Positions 8,120 to 16,801 are shown, numbered from the stretch's first letter. The stretch: DNA of 64,000 bases from JBNLAN01 sp050302175 (GCA_050302175.1 JBNLAN010000002.1:1-64000), one strand, 5' to 3'. Numbers and translations are program-made. Notes: generated from the letters alone by a model not told the origin.

Positions 8120-8427
8120 ACTGCCAGCTTGTCGGCATGCAGCGCTTCCAGAGCCATACGCGGCTTGACGCTGACAATGCGCAACAGCGCACGGGCCGGG
8201 CCGGTTGGTTTCCTGCGCCCTTGCTCCCAGTTTTTCAGCGTAGCGGGGCTTACCCCCAGCATGGCGGAAAACTGCGATTGCGATAGCCCTGTCTTGGCTC
8301 GCACAGCCTGCACGTCCACATCTGCAAACTCGAAACTTCTGGACGGCTTTTTCTTGCCACGTTTGATCGCACCCGCCTCGCGGAGGCTTGTAGTCAATTC
8401 ATCGAAAAGCTTCTTATCCATCTCCAA
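8116..8427 (-). CDS. HTH antitoxin (HigA/NadS-like)
   Basis: 103 aa. A helix-turn-helix of the Cro/CI (XRE) type spans about residues 40-90, with TGLSQSQFSAMLGVSPATLKNWEQGRRKP as the recognisable core (shown by its landmarks LSQSQFSAMLGV and NWEQGRR). The basic N-terminal stretch (KRGKKKPSR) precedes it. It overlaps the 3' end of the toxin gene by 12-14 bp, the usual toxin-first HigBA arrangement. It likely neutralises the toxin and represses the operon through the palindrome at 8746-8762. Its stop codon lies within a terminator-like repeat, so the repeat may have supplied the end of the gene. Confidence 0.85.
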   Translation of the reverse strand: MEMDKKLFDELTTSLREAGAIKRGKKKPSRSFEFADVDVQAVRAKTGLSQSQFSAMLGVSPATLKNWEQGRRKPTGPARALLRIVSVKPRMALEALHADKLAV

Positions 8428-8737
8428 ACTCCTCTTCTACCAGCGCTTTCAGAACTTTGACCTGATCTCTGCTCAGATTCTCCTGCTCATTCTTGGCATA
8501 GGCCAACAGCATGAATACCTGACTCTCGGACACGGCCCAGTAGTAGATCACCCGTGCGCCACCTCGTTTGCCGTGGCCTTTGGCTGCAACCCGCACTTTG
8601 CGGATTCCGCCACTACCGGGAATCGTCGCACCCATGTCCGGACGGTCTGCAAGCTCAGTCTGAAACTCCGCATACTCATCGTCGTGCATTAGTGCTTTGA
8701 TCTGACGTGTGAATACGGATGTTTCGACTATGACCAT
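8414..8737 (-). CDS. RelE/HigB-type toxin
   Basis: 107 aa from ATG 8737; a TTG two codons upstream (8743) is the alternative start. The protein fits the RelE/HigB2 mRNA-interferase family: KALMHDDEYAEFQTEL near the N-terminus, PGSGGIRKVR, GKRGGARVIYYW and VFMLLAYAKNEQENLS in order. The conserved basic strand and the YAKNE motif are characteristic. Predicted to cleave mRNA at the ribosome when free of antitoxin. It is the first gene of a two-gene operon with the HTH antitoxin and sits at the edge of the accessory island, where such pairs are common. Confidence 0.85.
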   Translation of the reverse strand: MVIVETSVFTRQIKALMHDDEYAEFQTELADRPDMGATIPGSGGIRKVRVAAKGHGKRGGARVIYYWAVSESQVFMLLAYAKNEQENLSRDQVKVLKALVEEEFGDG

Positions 8738-8745
8738 GCGCAACC

Positions 8746-8762
8746 ATACGCCAATGGCGTAT
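8746..8762. promoter_or_regulatory. Palindromic operator of the toxin-antitoxin operon
   Basis: A perfect 17-base inverted repeat ATACGCCA-A-TGGCGTAT lies just upstream of the toxin start. On the minus strand a TTTACA box, 17 bases, then TATGGT overlaps it, which would make the transcript almost leaderless. The position fits autorepression by the HTH antitoxin. The palindrome is seen directly; its use is inferred. Confidence 0.6.
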
Positions 8763-8800
8763 AAATGTAAACTTTATCACTACCATACAGACCAGAATAT

Positions 8801-8867
8801 AAAAGGGCCCTGCGATGCAGAGTCCTTTCACATTTTCCCAACCGGTTGAAGCTTACAGCCGGATCAC
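8801..8867 (-). terminator. Terminator-like repeat, copy 2
   Basis: Same order as copy 1: hairpin with GGGCCCTGC arm, AACCGGTT palindrome and a TTACAGCCGGATCAC segment. In the sense of the upstream minus-strand SIMPL gene it gives a stem of about 11 bp followed by TTTTATATT. It begins 4 bp beyond that gene's stop codon. Confidence 0.75.
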
Positions 8868-8870
8868 GGC

Positions 8871-9596
8871 CTACTTCGTGAGATAGAAAGTGATGTTGGT
8901 AACCACCCGGACATCCTTCTCGATCTTGCCGGTATCGCCATAATTCTCGCCGACATCGCGGATCGTGAAGCCGCCCTGCCGGGCCTCGCGGATACCGCCG
9001 ACCTCAACATCGGCATTGGCTGCGAACTCGTTGGCGGCAAGGCGGGCATTCCGGGTTGCCTCCTGCAGCATCTCCGGCTTGATCGCATTGAGCTTGGTGA
9101 AATAGTACGACGGCTCGCCGTTGCTGATATCCAGCCCCCGCGCGATCAGCTCATTCATCTTCGCGCGCACCTTGGCAACCTGATGCACCTTCTCAGTCTC
9201 CACCTCGATGGAGCCGATCAGATAATATTTGGTCTCCACCAGCTTCTGATTCTCATCGCGGAACTCCTTTTCCCGATAATCGACCACCCCCGGCGTGATC
9301 TCCGACTCCCCGAAACCGCTCTTCAGCAGCAGCGCCACGATCTCTTTCTGATCCGCCTTCGAGCGCTCATACAGCTTCGGAACCTCCGCCTTGCTGCTTC
9401 CGGCCACGGTGTATAGCACCTTCCAGTTGGCGCGATCCGCCTCGACCCGCTTCTCGGCGAGCCCCTTCACCTCGGCGGTGTTGAGCGCAACCTTGGCGTT
9501 GTAGAGCATCTGGCCAACGAAGTAGCCGCCTGCGGCAATGCCGAACGCCACCAGCAGCGCAGCCGCCAGAAATTCGATCCGACCGATATTGTTCAT
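8871..9596 (-). CDS. SIMPL-domain (DUF541) membrane-anchored protein
   Basis: 241 aa from ATG 9596, chosen because GGAGG stands five bases upstream; a GTG four codons earlier overlaps the ribosome site. One N-terminal transmembrane helix (about 7-31) anchors a large extracytoplasmic domain that matches the SIMPL/DUF541 family. Visible landmarks are KGLAEKRVEADRANW, EITPGVVDYREKEF and ARNARLAANEFAANADVEVGGIREARQ (by its parts NARLAANEFA and VEVGGIREA). Family members such as E. coli YggE are linked to oxidative or envelope stress, but the biochemical function is unknown. Transcribed alone, with a terminator-like repeat downstream. Confidence 0.8.
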   Translation of the reverse strand: MNNIGRIEFLAAALLVAFGIAAGGYFVGQMLYNAKVALNTAEVKGLAEKRVEADRANWKVLYTVAGSSKAEVPKLYERSKADQKEIVALLLKSGFGESEITPGVVDYREKEFRDENQKLVETKYYLIGSIEVETEKVHQVAKVRAKMNELIARGLDISNGEPSYYFTKLNAIKPEMLQEATRNARLAANEFAANADVEVGGIREARQGGFTIRDVGENYGDTGKIEKDVRVVTNITFYLTK

Positions 9597-9733
9597 CCTT
9601 ACCTCCACAGTGTGATTTCCCTGCCAACGTTAGGTGCATCCCCGGCAGGCTGCAACGCAAACATGGAGGCCATCCCGCCGATGGTATAGAATCAGTATCG
9701 GCCGCCCGGCAAACGGGCCGCCCAGGGATCAAT

Positions 9734-10555
9734 ATGAACGACAAAAACACCACACGGAGCATGGCGCTCTTCTGCGATTTCGAAAACGTGGCGCTCGGCG
9801 TGCGCGACGCCAAATACGCCGCCTTCGACATCGGCAAGGTGCTGGAGCGGCTGCTATTGAAAGGGAATATCGTGGTGCGCAAGGCCTACTGCGACTGGGA
9901 GCGCTACAAGGAGTTCAAGGCGCCGATGCACGAGGCCTCGTTCGAGCTGATCGAGATTCCGCATGTGCGCCAGAGCGGCAAGAACTCCGCCGATATCCGC
10001 ATGGTGGTCGATGCGCTCGACCTCTGCTACACCAAGGCGCATGTGGATATCTTCGTGATCATCTCGGGCGATTCCGATTTCTCGCCGCTGGTCTCCAAGC
10101 TGCGCGAAAACAACAAGACGGTGATCGGCGTTGGCGTGAAAAACTCCACCTCCGAACTGCTCACCGCCATCTGCGACGAATTCATCTACTACGACGATCT
10201 GGTGCGCGAATCGGAATCGCGCGGCAAGGCAAGGCGCAGCCGCAGCGCCGCCAAAGCCAGACCGAAAGACGGCAAGGAGAACAAAGCGGGCGATGACAAG
10301 GAGAAGCTGGCGCAGGAGGGGATCGACCTGGCGCTGGCCACGATCGAGGATCTGTTCAAGGAGCGCGGCGAGGAGGAGAAGCTGTGGGGCTCGATGGTGA
10401 AGCAGACGCTCAAACGCCGCCACCCCGGCTTTTCGGAAGGCTATTACGGCTTCAAGACCTTCGGCCTGCTGCTGGAAGAGGCGCAGAAGCGCAAGTTGTT
10501 GCAGCTGGAGCTCGACGAGAAATCGGGCGGCTACATTATCCGCACTGTCAGCTGA
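9734..10555 (+). CDS. NYN-domain nuclease with C-terminal OST-HTH/LOTUS domain
   Basis: 273 aa. Residues 10-155 form a NYN (PIN-like, LabA/DUF88) domain: CDFENV (14-19), ADIRMVVDAL (86-95) and ISGDSDFSPLV (110-120) supply the acidic metal-binding residues D15, D87, D113 and D115. A charged linker (about 160-190) with many Lys/Arg/Glu leads to a winged-helix OST-HTH (LOTUS) domain at about 195-270 (LWGSMVKQTLKRRHPGF, YGFKTFGLLLEEA). The combination occurs widely in bacteria and is thought to act on RNA; no substrate is known. The gene ends 8 bp inside the convergent methyltransferase gene. Confidence 0.85.
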   Translation: MNDKNTTRSMALFCDFENVALGVRDAKYAAFDIGKVLERLLLKGNIVVRKAYCDWERYKEFKAPMHEASFELIEIPHVRQSGKNSADIRMVVDALDLCYTKAHVDIFVIISGDSDFSPLVSKLRENNKTVIGVGVKNSTSELLTAICDEFIYYDDLVRESESRGKARRSRSAAKARPKDGKENKAGDDKEKLAQEGIDLALATIEDLFKERGEEEKLWGSMVKQTLKRRHPGFSEGYYGFKTFGLLLEEAQKRKLLQLELDEKSGGYIIRTVS

Positions 10556-11231
10556 GCGCCGCCCGGCGATAGCTGAGTATCCTGCCCCGGTAGGGCTCCT
10601 CATCGGCCAGCACTGCCTCGGCCCGCTCTTCTGTGCAGCAATAGCCCAGCTCCTGCATGCAGCGGTTGAACTTGCCGACATGGCCGCGATTCGGATCGAC
10701 AATGATCACGTTCGCATCCGGTTTGGCATGCCGATCGATGAAGGCCGAGAGCTGATCGTGGTGGCCGCGCTCATAGAGCAGATCGCTGCCGATGATCAGA
10801 TCGAACTTCCCGGCTGCCTGATCCTCCCCGTCTCCGGCCCCATCTCCACCCCAGTCACCGGAGATCGTGCCGATATCATCCAGATCGTTCAGCACCGTGT
10901 TGTTTCTCAGAAAGTTCGGCATTTCGGGGTGGTGGTCGCTGGCGGTGATATCGGCACCGCGCCGCTGCAACACGAGGCTGGCCAGCCCCAGACCGCAGCC
11001 GACCTCGAGGATGCGCAGGCCCTTGATCGCCTGCTCGCTCATCAGCCGCGCCAGCATCTGCCCCGAGGGCCACACCACACCGAACAGCCCCCAGTTGGCA
11101 TCGCTGATGCCGGGGCGCACGTCGGCGGGGTCGGGTTGTACATATTGCTGGGTATCGGACAGCGAGCGGATGAAAAAGCTCTCGCCGCCGATGCGGTAGC
11201 TGCGAAAGCGCACATCGTATTCCTGTTGCAT
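10548..11231 (-). CDS. Methyltransferase family 16 (lysine methyltransferase-like)
   Basis: 227 aa. A class I SAM-binding fold is shown by ILEVGCGLGLASLVLQ (about 74-89), the acidic TASDHHPEM segment, and FDLIIGSDLLYE near residues 144-155. The last segment and the N-terminal VWPSGQMLARLM are characteristic of the METTL21/PF10294 group, many of which methylate protein lysines. No protein target can be named. The start has no clear ribosome site. Convergent with the NYN gene, overlapping by 8 bp. Confidence 0.75.
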   Translation of the reverse strand: MQQEYDVRFRSYRIGGESFFIRSLSDTQQYVQPDPADVRPGISDANWGLFGVVWPSGQMLARLMSEQAIKGLRILEVGCGLGLASLVLQRRGADITASDHHPEMPNFLRNNTVLNDLDDIGTISGDWGGDGAGDGEDQAAGKFDLIIGSDLLYERGHHDQLSAFIDRHAKPDANVIIVDPNRGHVGKFNRCMQELGYCCTEERAEAVLADEEPYRGRILSYRRAALS

Positions 11232-11390
11232 GTAGGGGGCTGCCTCGCTGCCATTTGACGCCGGATATGAAATGATGGGTCAGGACAGGCAGAGGGACTA
11301 AAAGTCAGGCCTTGGATGCAGCTGAAGTGGCACTTCGCCGGTCAAGGTACGGCATTGCGCCCCTGCTGGCAAACCTGCCGGTGGCAGCAC

Positions 11391-11482
11391 AAAAAAAAGG
11401 GCCCTGCCGAAGCAGAGCCCTTTTACATTTCCCCAACCGGTTAAATGGTTCGCCTGATCATCGGGGGTTACAGCCAGATCAT
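11391..11482 (-). terminator. Terminator-like repeat, copy 3
   Basis: Downstream of the alpha-glucan phosphorylase gene. In minus-strand sense: TTACAGCC-type segment (here the last codons of the gene, at 11468-11482), a longer spacer, AACCGGTT (around 11434-11442), a GGGCTCTGC...GCAGGGCCC hairpin and eight Ts. The best terminator of the three copies. Confidence 0.8.
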
Positions 11483-14041
11483 CAGCCCCATCGCCTGCGG
11501 ATGCGGCAGATCGGGATGCTCGGGATACATGCGGATACGATAGGCATAATCGCCGGTATCCTCCGGATGCAGGTTGGCGACGAACTCCCCATCCTTCTCA
11601 TGCTTGAGTTGCACCGTGCCGGACGGACGATAGCCACCATCGCGCGACGGGCGATACAGCACCGCCTCGATGCGCACATCGCTAGCACTCAGGCCATCCA
11701 GATCGGCCTTCACGCGCACGGTGATATCATCGCCATAATTCCACTGCGACTGCGTTGGCTGCCCGCTGGCATCGGAAAGACGCAACTTCGGCCATGCATT
11801 GCGAACCTTGCTCTTCCATGCGGCAAGTGCCTTGCCCGCCCTGAAATCATCAGCAATCATGTAGGTGCCCCTCTCGGAGGCCTTTACATAAAAGCGCTTG
11901 GCATATTCCGCCACCATGCGATCGGTATTGAAATACGGAATGCTTTCGATCATCGCACGCTTGGCGATGCGCACCCACTTCTCCGAAAATCCGCCGTCGC
12001 CACGCTGATAATAGGTTGGGATGATGTCGTACCTCAGCACATTGATCAGCGAGGTGAAATCTTCCCAGTTGCGCAGTTCGGCATCCTCGATTTCGCGCTC
12101 GCCACCAATCACCCAGCCGTTGTCGCCCTTATAACCCTCAGGCCACCAGCCATCGAGAATGGAGAGATTCGGCGCGCCATTCATCGCAGCCTTCATGCCG
12201 GAGGTGCCCGATGCCTCCATCGGACGCAGCGGATTATTCAGCCACACATCGACACCGGAGATCATGAAACGCGACAGGCTCATATCGTAGCCCTCGATCA
12301 TCAGCACCTTGCCGATGAATTCAGGCTTGCGCGCAAGCTCGTGAATGCGGCGCAGCAGCTCCTGGCCCGGGCCATCGGCCGGATGCGCCTTGCCTGCAAA
12401 CAGGAAGACCACCGGATGCCCGACCTCCTCCAGCATTTTCGCCAGACGCACCTCATCGTGGAACAGCAGCGTGGCACGCTTGTAGGTGGCAAAGCGGCGT
12501 GCGAATCCGATCACCAGGGTGCGCGGATCGAAATTGACAGTCATTTCACGCACCATCTGCATGCTCTCGCCATTGCGCTCGGCCTGATGCACAAGCAGCT
12601 CGCGCACATGCTGCAACATGCGCAGCTTGTTGGTCTGGTGAATACTCCAGAACAGATTGTCCGGAATATCCTGAATACCTTCCCAGAAATCGGGATTCTG
12701 CAACTTGCCGCGCCAGCGCCCGCCAAGCTGCTGATCGAAGATATTGATCCACTCCTGCGACATCCAGGTGGTGACATGCACACCGTTGGTCACCGAGGTC
12801 ATCGGATTCTCCTCGACCGGCACGTCCGGCCACATATGCTGAAACATCCCCGAGCTGACTTCGCCATGCAGCTTGGCCACACCGTTTTGATAGGAGGAGC
12901 CGTGTGTGGCAAGTGCGGTCTGGTTAAAGCCGGAGCTGCCATGCCCGAAATCGCCGTGGCCCAGCTCGTGCAGGCGCGAAATCTTCACGCCCAGCTTCTC
13001 GGCATAGTGCCCCATATAGGTATCGAACATCTCGATCGGAAACACATCGTGCCCGGCCGGGACCGGCGTATGCGTGGTAAACACGGTGGAAGCCGCTGTC
13101 ACCTCGAGCGCCTCATCAAACGAAAGGCCATAGCCCTGCACCAGCTCGCGCATACGCTCCAGCACCACGAATGCGGCATGGCCTTCGTTGGCATGCCATG
13201 AGGTCGGCTCGATCTTCATGGCGCGCAGCGCCCGCACACCGCCAACGCCGAGGATAATCTCCTGCTTGATACGATTCTCGATACCGCCGCCATACAGCTG
13301 GTGGGTGATTTCGCGGTCGGCCGGGGTATTGGAATCGACATCGGCATCGAGCAGCACCATGTTGATGTGCCCGGCCTGAGCCTCCCATACTTTCAGGTTC
13401 AGGGCGCGGCCCGGCAGCTCGACCTGCAACATCATATCGCCGCCCTCTTCATTCTTCATCGGCTCGATGCAGAGGTCTTCAAAGCGGTTATCGTGATAGG
13501 TGGCAATCTGACGACCCTGCGCATCGATGCTCTGCGTGAAGTAGCCGTTTCGATACAACAGCCCCACGGCGGTAAACGGCAGACCGAGATCACTGGCGGA
13601 TTTGCAGTGGTCGCCCGCCAGAATGCCGAGACCACCGGAGTAGATCGGCAGCGATTCGTGCAGGCCGAACTCAGCCGAGAAATAGACGAAGTGGTGCTTG
13701 CCCGGATGCTCCTTTTTGAGGCTGGAATACCACTGGTTGGAGGGCTTCAGATAGGAGTCGAAATCCGACATCACACCATTGTAGAGCGAGAGAAAGGCGC
13801 GATCCGCTGCCATCTCATCAAGCCTGTTCTGGCTCACACGGCGCAAAAACAGGCGCGGATTATGGCCGCACATATCCCAGAGCAGCGGGTCCATTTGATA
13901 AAACAGGGTACGCGCCTTGCTGTTCCAGGAGAACCACATATTCGAGGCCAGCTCTTCCAGACGCTTCAACACAGGATGGATTCGCGGGCGAACCTGCAGA
14001 TAATAGGTCTGACCCTTTTCAGTATGCATGACAGAACTCAC
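11468..14041 (-). CDS. glgP: Alpha-glucan (glycogen/maltodextrin) phosphorylase
   Basis: 857 aa. Releases glucose-1-phosphate from alpha-1,4-glucans using pyridoxal phosphate. It has the N-terminal DUF3417-type domain of the shorter alpha-glucan phosphorylase branch (RIHPVLKRLEELASNMWFSWN landmarks RLEELA and WFSWN), an AEFGLHESLPIYSGGLGILAGDH core (landmarks EFGLHESLPIY and GGLGILAGD), EGHAAFVVLER, and near the PLP lysine MEASGTSGMKAAMNG. The GTG start at 14041 is supported by AGGAG five bases upstream. It is transcribed alone and ends in a terminator-like repeat. Together with the PPi-PFK and Calvin genes nearby it connects storage glucan to central carbon metabolism. Confidence 0.93.
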   Translation of the reverse strand: MSSVMHTEKGQTYYLQVRPRIHPVLKRLEELASNMWFSWNSKARTLFYQMDPLLWDMCGHNPRLFLRRVSQNRLDEMAADRAFLSLYNGVMSDFDSYLKPSNQWYSSLKKEHPGKHHFVYFSAEFGLHESLPIYSGGLGILAGDHCKSASDLGLPFTAVGLLYRNGYFTQSIDAQGRQIATYHDNRFEDLCIEPMKNEEGGDMMLQVELPGRALNLKVWEAQAGHINMVLLDADVDSNTPADREITHQLYGGGIENRIKQEIILGVGGVRALRAMKIEPTSWHANEGHAAFVVLERMRELVQGYGLSFDEALEVTAASTVFTTHTPVPAGHDVFPIEMFDTYMGHYAEKLGVKISRLHELGHGDFGHGSSGFNQTALATHGSSYQNGVAKLHGEVSSGMFQHMWPDVPVEENPMTSVTNGVHVTTWMSQEWINIFDQQLGGRWRGKLQNPDFWEGIQDIPDNLFWSIHQTNKLRMLQHVRELLVHQAERNGESMQMVREMTVNFDPRTLVIGFARRFATYKRATLLFHDEVRLAKMLEEVGHPVVFLFAGKAHPADGPGQELLRRIHELARKPEFIGKVLMIEGYDMSLSRFMISGVDVWLNNPLRPMEASGTSGMKAAMNGAPNLSILDGWWPEGYKGDNGWVIGGEREIEDAELRNWEDFTSLINVLRYDIIPTYYQRGDGGFSEKWVRIAKRAMIESIPYFNTDRMVAEYAKRFYVKASERGTYMIADDFRAGKALAAWKSKVRNAWPKLRLSDASGQPTQSQWNYGDDITVRVKADLDGLSASDVRIEAVLYRPSRDGGYRPSGTVQLKHEKDGEFVANLHPEDTGDYAYRIRMYPEHPDLPHPQAMGLMIWL

Positions 14042-14154
14042 GGCAACTCCTTTCCCAACGTTGGAACGAGCGGCTCCAGCGATAAATACGCAAGTTTTTT
14101 AGGCGCGGAACCCTGCGCCAAACGGTGCTGACAAGTCAATGTAAAACCGGGCGT

Positions 14155-14721
14155 TCAGCCGCCCAGCAAACTCTTTTTCAGCCCTTTGTCGGCCGGCTTA
14201 TTGCCGAACCAGACGCTCAAAACCGCCTGCTGGATTTGATTGCCGGATACGCTTCCCTGCAGGACCCCGTTAAAGGTGACCTGCGTGCTGCCATCGGGCA
14301 GAAAATCAATCAGCACCTCATCACCCTTTTTCACCGGCCCAAGCAGCGCCGTGAACTGATCCAGCCCTGCACGCATTGCGGCCACTTCACTCTCCGAATA
14401 GTTGGCTGCAAAACCCTTATTCCAGCCATCGACGATTTTACTACGCCCCACTTCACCATATACAAAATGCAACAGCATCCGCTTTGCTCCGCGACCCTCA
14501 ATCACCTGCCGCGCATCATTCGTCACCTTATCGAGATAGAACGCACCGACATAGATATCGAATATAAACTCCGTACGCATGCCAACACCATTAAGTTGCA
14601 GACTCTTCCCGGTCACTTCAAATCGTTCCGGCACCTGCACTCCCTCAAACTCCATCGCCATTGCGTGGCCTGAAAACAGATATAAAAATCCGCTCAGGAC
14701 CCCTGTCAGCACTCGATTCAT
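14155..14721 (-). CDS. Secreted chalcone-isomerase-like protein
   Basis: 188 aa from ATG 14721, which follows AGGAGGAGCG. An N-terminal signal peptide ends near FSGHAMA. The mature part matches the chalcone-isomerase-like family (PF16036-type): VPERFEVTGKSLQLNGVGMRTEFIF (landmarks LNGVGMRT), DIYVGAFYLDK and DFLPDGSTQVTFNG. Such bacterial proteins are periplasmic and of unknown function; they are not flavonoid enzymes. The gene appears monocistronic and lies convergent to nothing nearby, 80-90 bp from the next plus-strand gene start. Confidence 0.75.
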   Translation of the reverse strand: MNRVLTGVLSGFLYLFSGHAMAMEFEGVQVPERFEVTGKSLQLNGVGMRTEFIFDIYVGAFYLDKVTNDARQVIEGRGAKRMLLHFVYGEVGRSKIVDGWNKGFAANYSESEVAAMRAGLDQFTALLGPVKKGDEVLIDFLPDGSTQVTFNGVLQGSVSGNQIQQAVLSVWFGNKPADKGLKKSLLGG

Positions 14722-14814
14722 CGCTCCTCCTGAAGCCTGATCACATGGCAGCATAGCACAGCACCATGAATTGCGTTAAATTAGGCGCCATCTTAGCCAT
14801 TCCGGAGCTACGCC

Positions 14815-15099
14815 ATGAAAAAAGCCGCTGTAACCGCCCTGTGTTATCTTGCCCTGATCGCCTTCTCCAATACGGCCTGTGCAGGCGAAACTATCGACAA
14901 AGCCAAGGAAACAGGCAAGGAGATCGGCACTGCATTCAAGGATACCTTTACCGAGATTGGGCACAATATGCGCAAAGCGGCCGGCGATGTGGCTGATGAG
15001 GCGGTGATCGTGGGCCATACGGTGAAAAAAGAGGTGAAAAAAGAGTTCGGCAGCGACAAAAAAGAGAAGAAGGCGGAGGAAGAAAAAGCCGACGAATAG
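14815..15099 (+). CDS. Small secreted charged helical protein
   Basis: 94 aa with a clear signal peptide (MKKAAVTALCYLALIAFSN, cleavage likely near TACAG) followed by a Lys/Glu-rich amphipathic helix region and a very charged tail. No conserved family recognised. A cysteine close to the cleavage site (NTACAG) could make it a lipoprotein, although the lipobox is poor. GGAG lies upstream of the ATG. A periplasmic stress or spacer-type protein is possible, but no function is proposed. Confidence 0.65.
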   Translation: MKKAAVTALCYLALIAFSNTACAGETIDKAKETGKEIGTAFKDTFTEIGHNMRKAAGDVADEAVIVGHTVKKEVKKEFGSDKKEKKAEEEKADE

Positions 15100-15121
15100 G
15101 TTGATACCCGGCCCACGCCAG

Positions 15122-15928
15122 CTAAATCATAATTAAGAACACCACCCCAAAAACAATTACCGAGCTGCATATAACACCCAGGATCGGGAACACCCTTTTC
15201 CGCTGTTTCTGAACCAGCCCCGCCACACCCAGGCCAAGAGCGACCACAGCGACGACAATCGCAAGGCAAAACATCCCCACCAGCATAACGATTGCGTCAA
15301 TATCCTCACCTTCAAAAATCGCCCCGGGTGAGGCCAGCTCGGTCTCCGCCGCCGCAGCGAGCAGAAGGATGATTCCTGCAACCGACAGTACCGACAAACC
15401 GAATGAGGAGACTCCCACCCATGAGTGGCTCGCCCGGCCCGACTCAGGCCCCGAAGCATCCTGCCCGCCCTGCCGGGAAGGCACGACAGATGCTTCTCTT
15501 TTTACAGCGATGAAACCACCCAGACAGGCTGCCGGAACGATCAGCAGAAGACCGGTCATATCGTACCAGAGCGGCGCCTCTCCCCAGAAAAACAGTCCGA
15601 TAAAAATCCCTGTAACCCCGACCAGAGCAGCATTGAACAGCCGGCTCTCCCGGGCGATGCTTCCCGCAATGTATCCCCCCAATACCGTAAACCCGGAACC
15701 GAGCAGGACCGCAAACAGCATCAGTGGAGTGTTGGAATAGACGGAATCCACAGTAAGTGCGTCGATATCACCGTCATTCATCGCATAAAAAACCCCTGCA
15801 ACGATGCCGATGATCGCCGCAACTACAAAGGTGCCCACAGAATCGACCAGAAACCCGAGAAAAACAGCTTTCGGCTGCACTCGCAGATTCCTTAGCATCG
15901 ATTTGAAGTCAGCTCTCGTTTCGCTCAT
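15122..15928 (-). CDS. Multi-pass membrane protein of unknown function
   Basis: 268 aa from ATG 15928, which has GGAGG six bases upstream. Earlier in-frame ATGs lack ribosome sites. About six hydrophobic segments are visible, grouped as two to four in the N-terminal half (VGTFVVAAIIGIVAG, LMLFAVLLGSGFTVLGGYIAG, AALVGVTGIFIGLFFWG), then a hydrophilic Gly/Ser-rich linker near 160-180 (RQGGQDASGPESGRAS), then three more. The C-terminal part resembles DUF4190-like two-helix modules. It is monocistronic by spacing. Function unknown. Confidence 0.7.
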   Translation of the reverse strand: MSETRADFKSMLRNLRVQPKAVFLGFLVDSVGTFVVAAIIGIVAGVFYAMNDGDIDALTVDSVYSNTPLMLFAVLLGSGFTVLGGYIAGSIARESRLFNAALVGVTGIFIGLFFWGEAPLWYDMTGLLLIVPAACLGGFIAVKREASVVPSRQGGQDASGPESGRASHSWVGVSSFGLSVLSVAGIILLLAAAAETELASPGAIFEGEDIDAIVMLVGMFCLAIVVAVVALGLGVAGLVQKQRKRVFPILGVICSSVIVFGVVFLIMI

Positions 15929-16178
15929 TCCGGCCTCCATTCCCTTGTGCGGCAGAAGTTCATTCGAAGCATGAAAGGATGTCAAACAGACAAATATTTA
16001 TATCCTGCCCGAAAATTCAGCCGGCTGCCTCGACACCTTCCCGTTGTATTACTTCACGCCGGACCACAGCAAAAACCTGAGAAACCGTGGCCCTGCAACA
16101 CATCGAGGATTGTTTTATCGGCATTGGAAGGTATGGTGCCGTAAGCATGCACACAACTCTTCCGGGAGGTTTAAATCG

Positions 16179-16775
16179 ATGCAACCGCATATCCGTCATA
16201 TTCTGAAAGAGGCCGTGATGTTTCTGGTCATGGTTATCTGCCTGTTCTCCGCACGTTCGTCATTTGCCGACCACTATCTGGTTCCCTCTGGCTCCATGGA
16301 ATATACCCTGATGCCTGGCGATCATGTTCTGGCAGACAAAACTGCTTATGGCGTCCGGCTTCCGTTCAGCGATATCAAAGTATCCTCAGGCGATCCTGTC
16401 CGGCGCGGCGAGGTGGTGATTTTTGACGAACCCAAAACTGGCACCCGTCTTATCAAGCGCGCCATTGCAGTCGGCGGCGACCTTGTAACGCTGGAAAAGG
16501 GGCGGCTCAGCATCAACGGCAAACCGCTTGCTGCGGCCGATCCCGCCACCGAAGCATTCGGCAACCACATTGCACAACTGAATCTTGCCTACGGCGGCGG
16601 CCCGGACATTCGCGATGTTAAAATACCTGCCAACATGGTGCTGGTGGTCGGAGATGCCCGCGGCAACAGCCGCGATGGCCGCTATTTCGGACTGATCCCG
16701 GAGCAGGCCATCTATGCCAAGGCCATTTCGGTATTCTACCGTTCAGGGGAAGGGATCGTCTGGAACGAACTGTAA
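16179..16775 (+). CDS. lepB: Signal peptidase I
   Basis: 198 aa from ATG 16179, preceded by GGGAGG; the frame is open further upstream but without support. Removes signal peptides from exported proteins on the outer face of the inner membrane. An N-terminal membrane anchor (about 10-27) is followed by the catalytic box VPSGSMEYTL with Ser39 and the general base Lys93 in LIKRAIAVGGD. The conserved GDARGNSRDGR box near residue 165-175 completes the S26 signature. It is shorter than E. coli LepB, with only one membrane anchor. A second lepB elsewhere in the genome is possible. Convergent with the PPi-PFK gene. Confidence 0.9.
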   Translation: MQPHIRHILKEAVMFLVMVICLFSARSSFADHYLVPSGSMEYTLMPGDHVLADKTAYGVRLPFSDIKVSSGDPVRRGEVVIFDEPKTGTRLIKRAIAVGGDLVTLEKGRLSINGKPLAAADPATEAFGNHIAQLNLAYGGGPDIRDVKIPANMVLVVGDARGNSRDGRYFGLIPEQAIYAKAISVFYRSGEGIVWNEL

Positions 16776-16801
16776 ATCGTCCGGAACAAACCAAAAAATG
16801 G

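Noticed and set aside
11312..13201. Long plus-strand ORF of 629 codons
   Set aside because: It is the antisense of the alpha-glucan phosphorylase gene, whose protein sequence is clearly conserved; the ORF has no family resemblance and no ribosome site.
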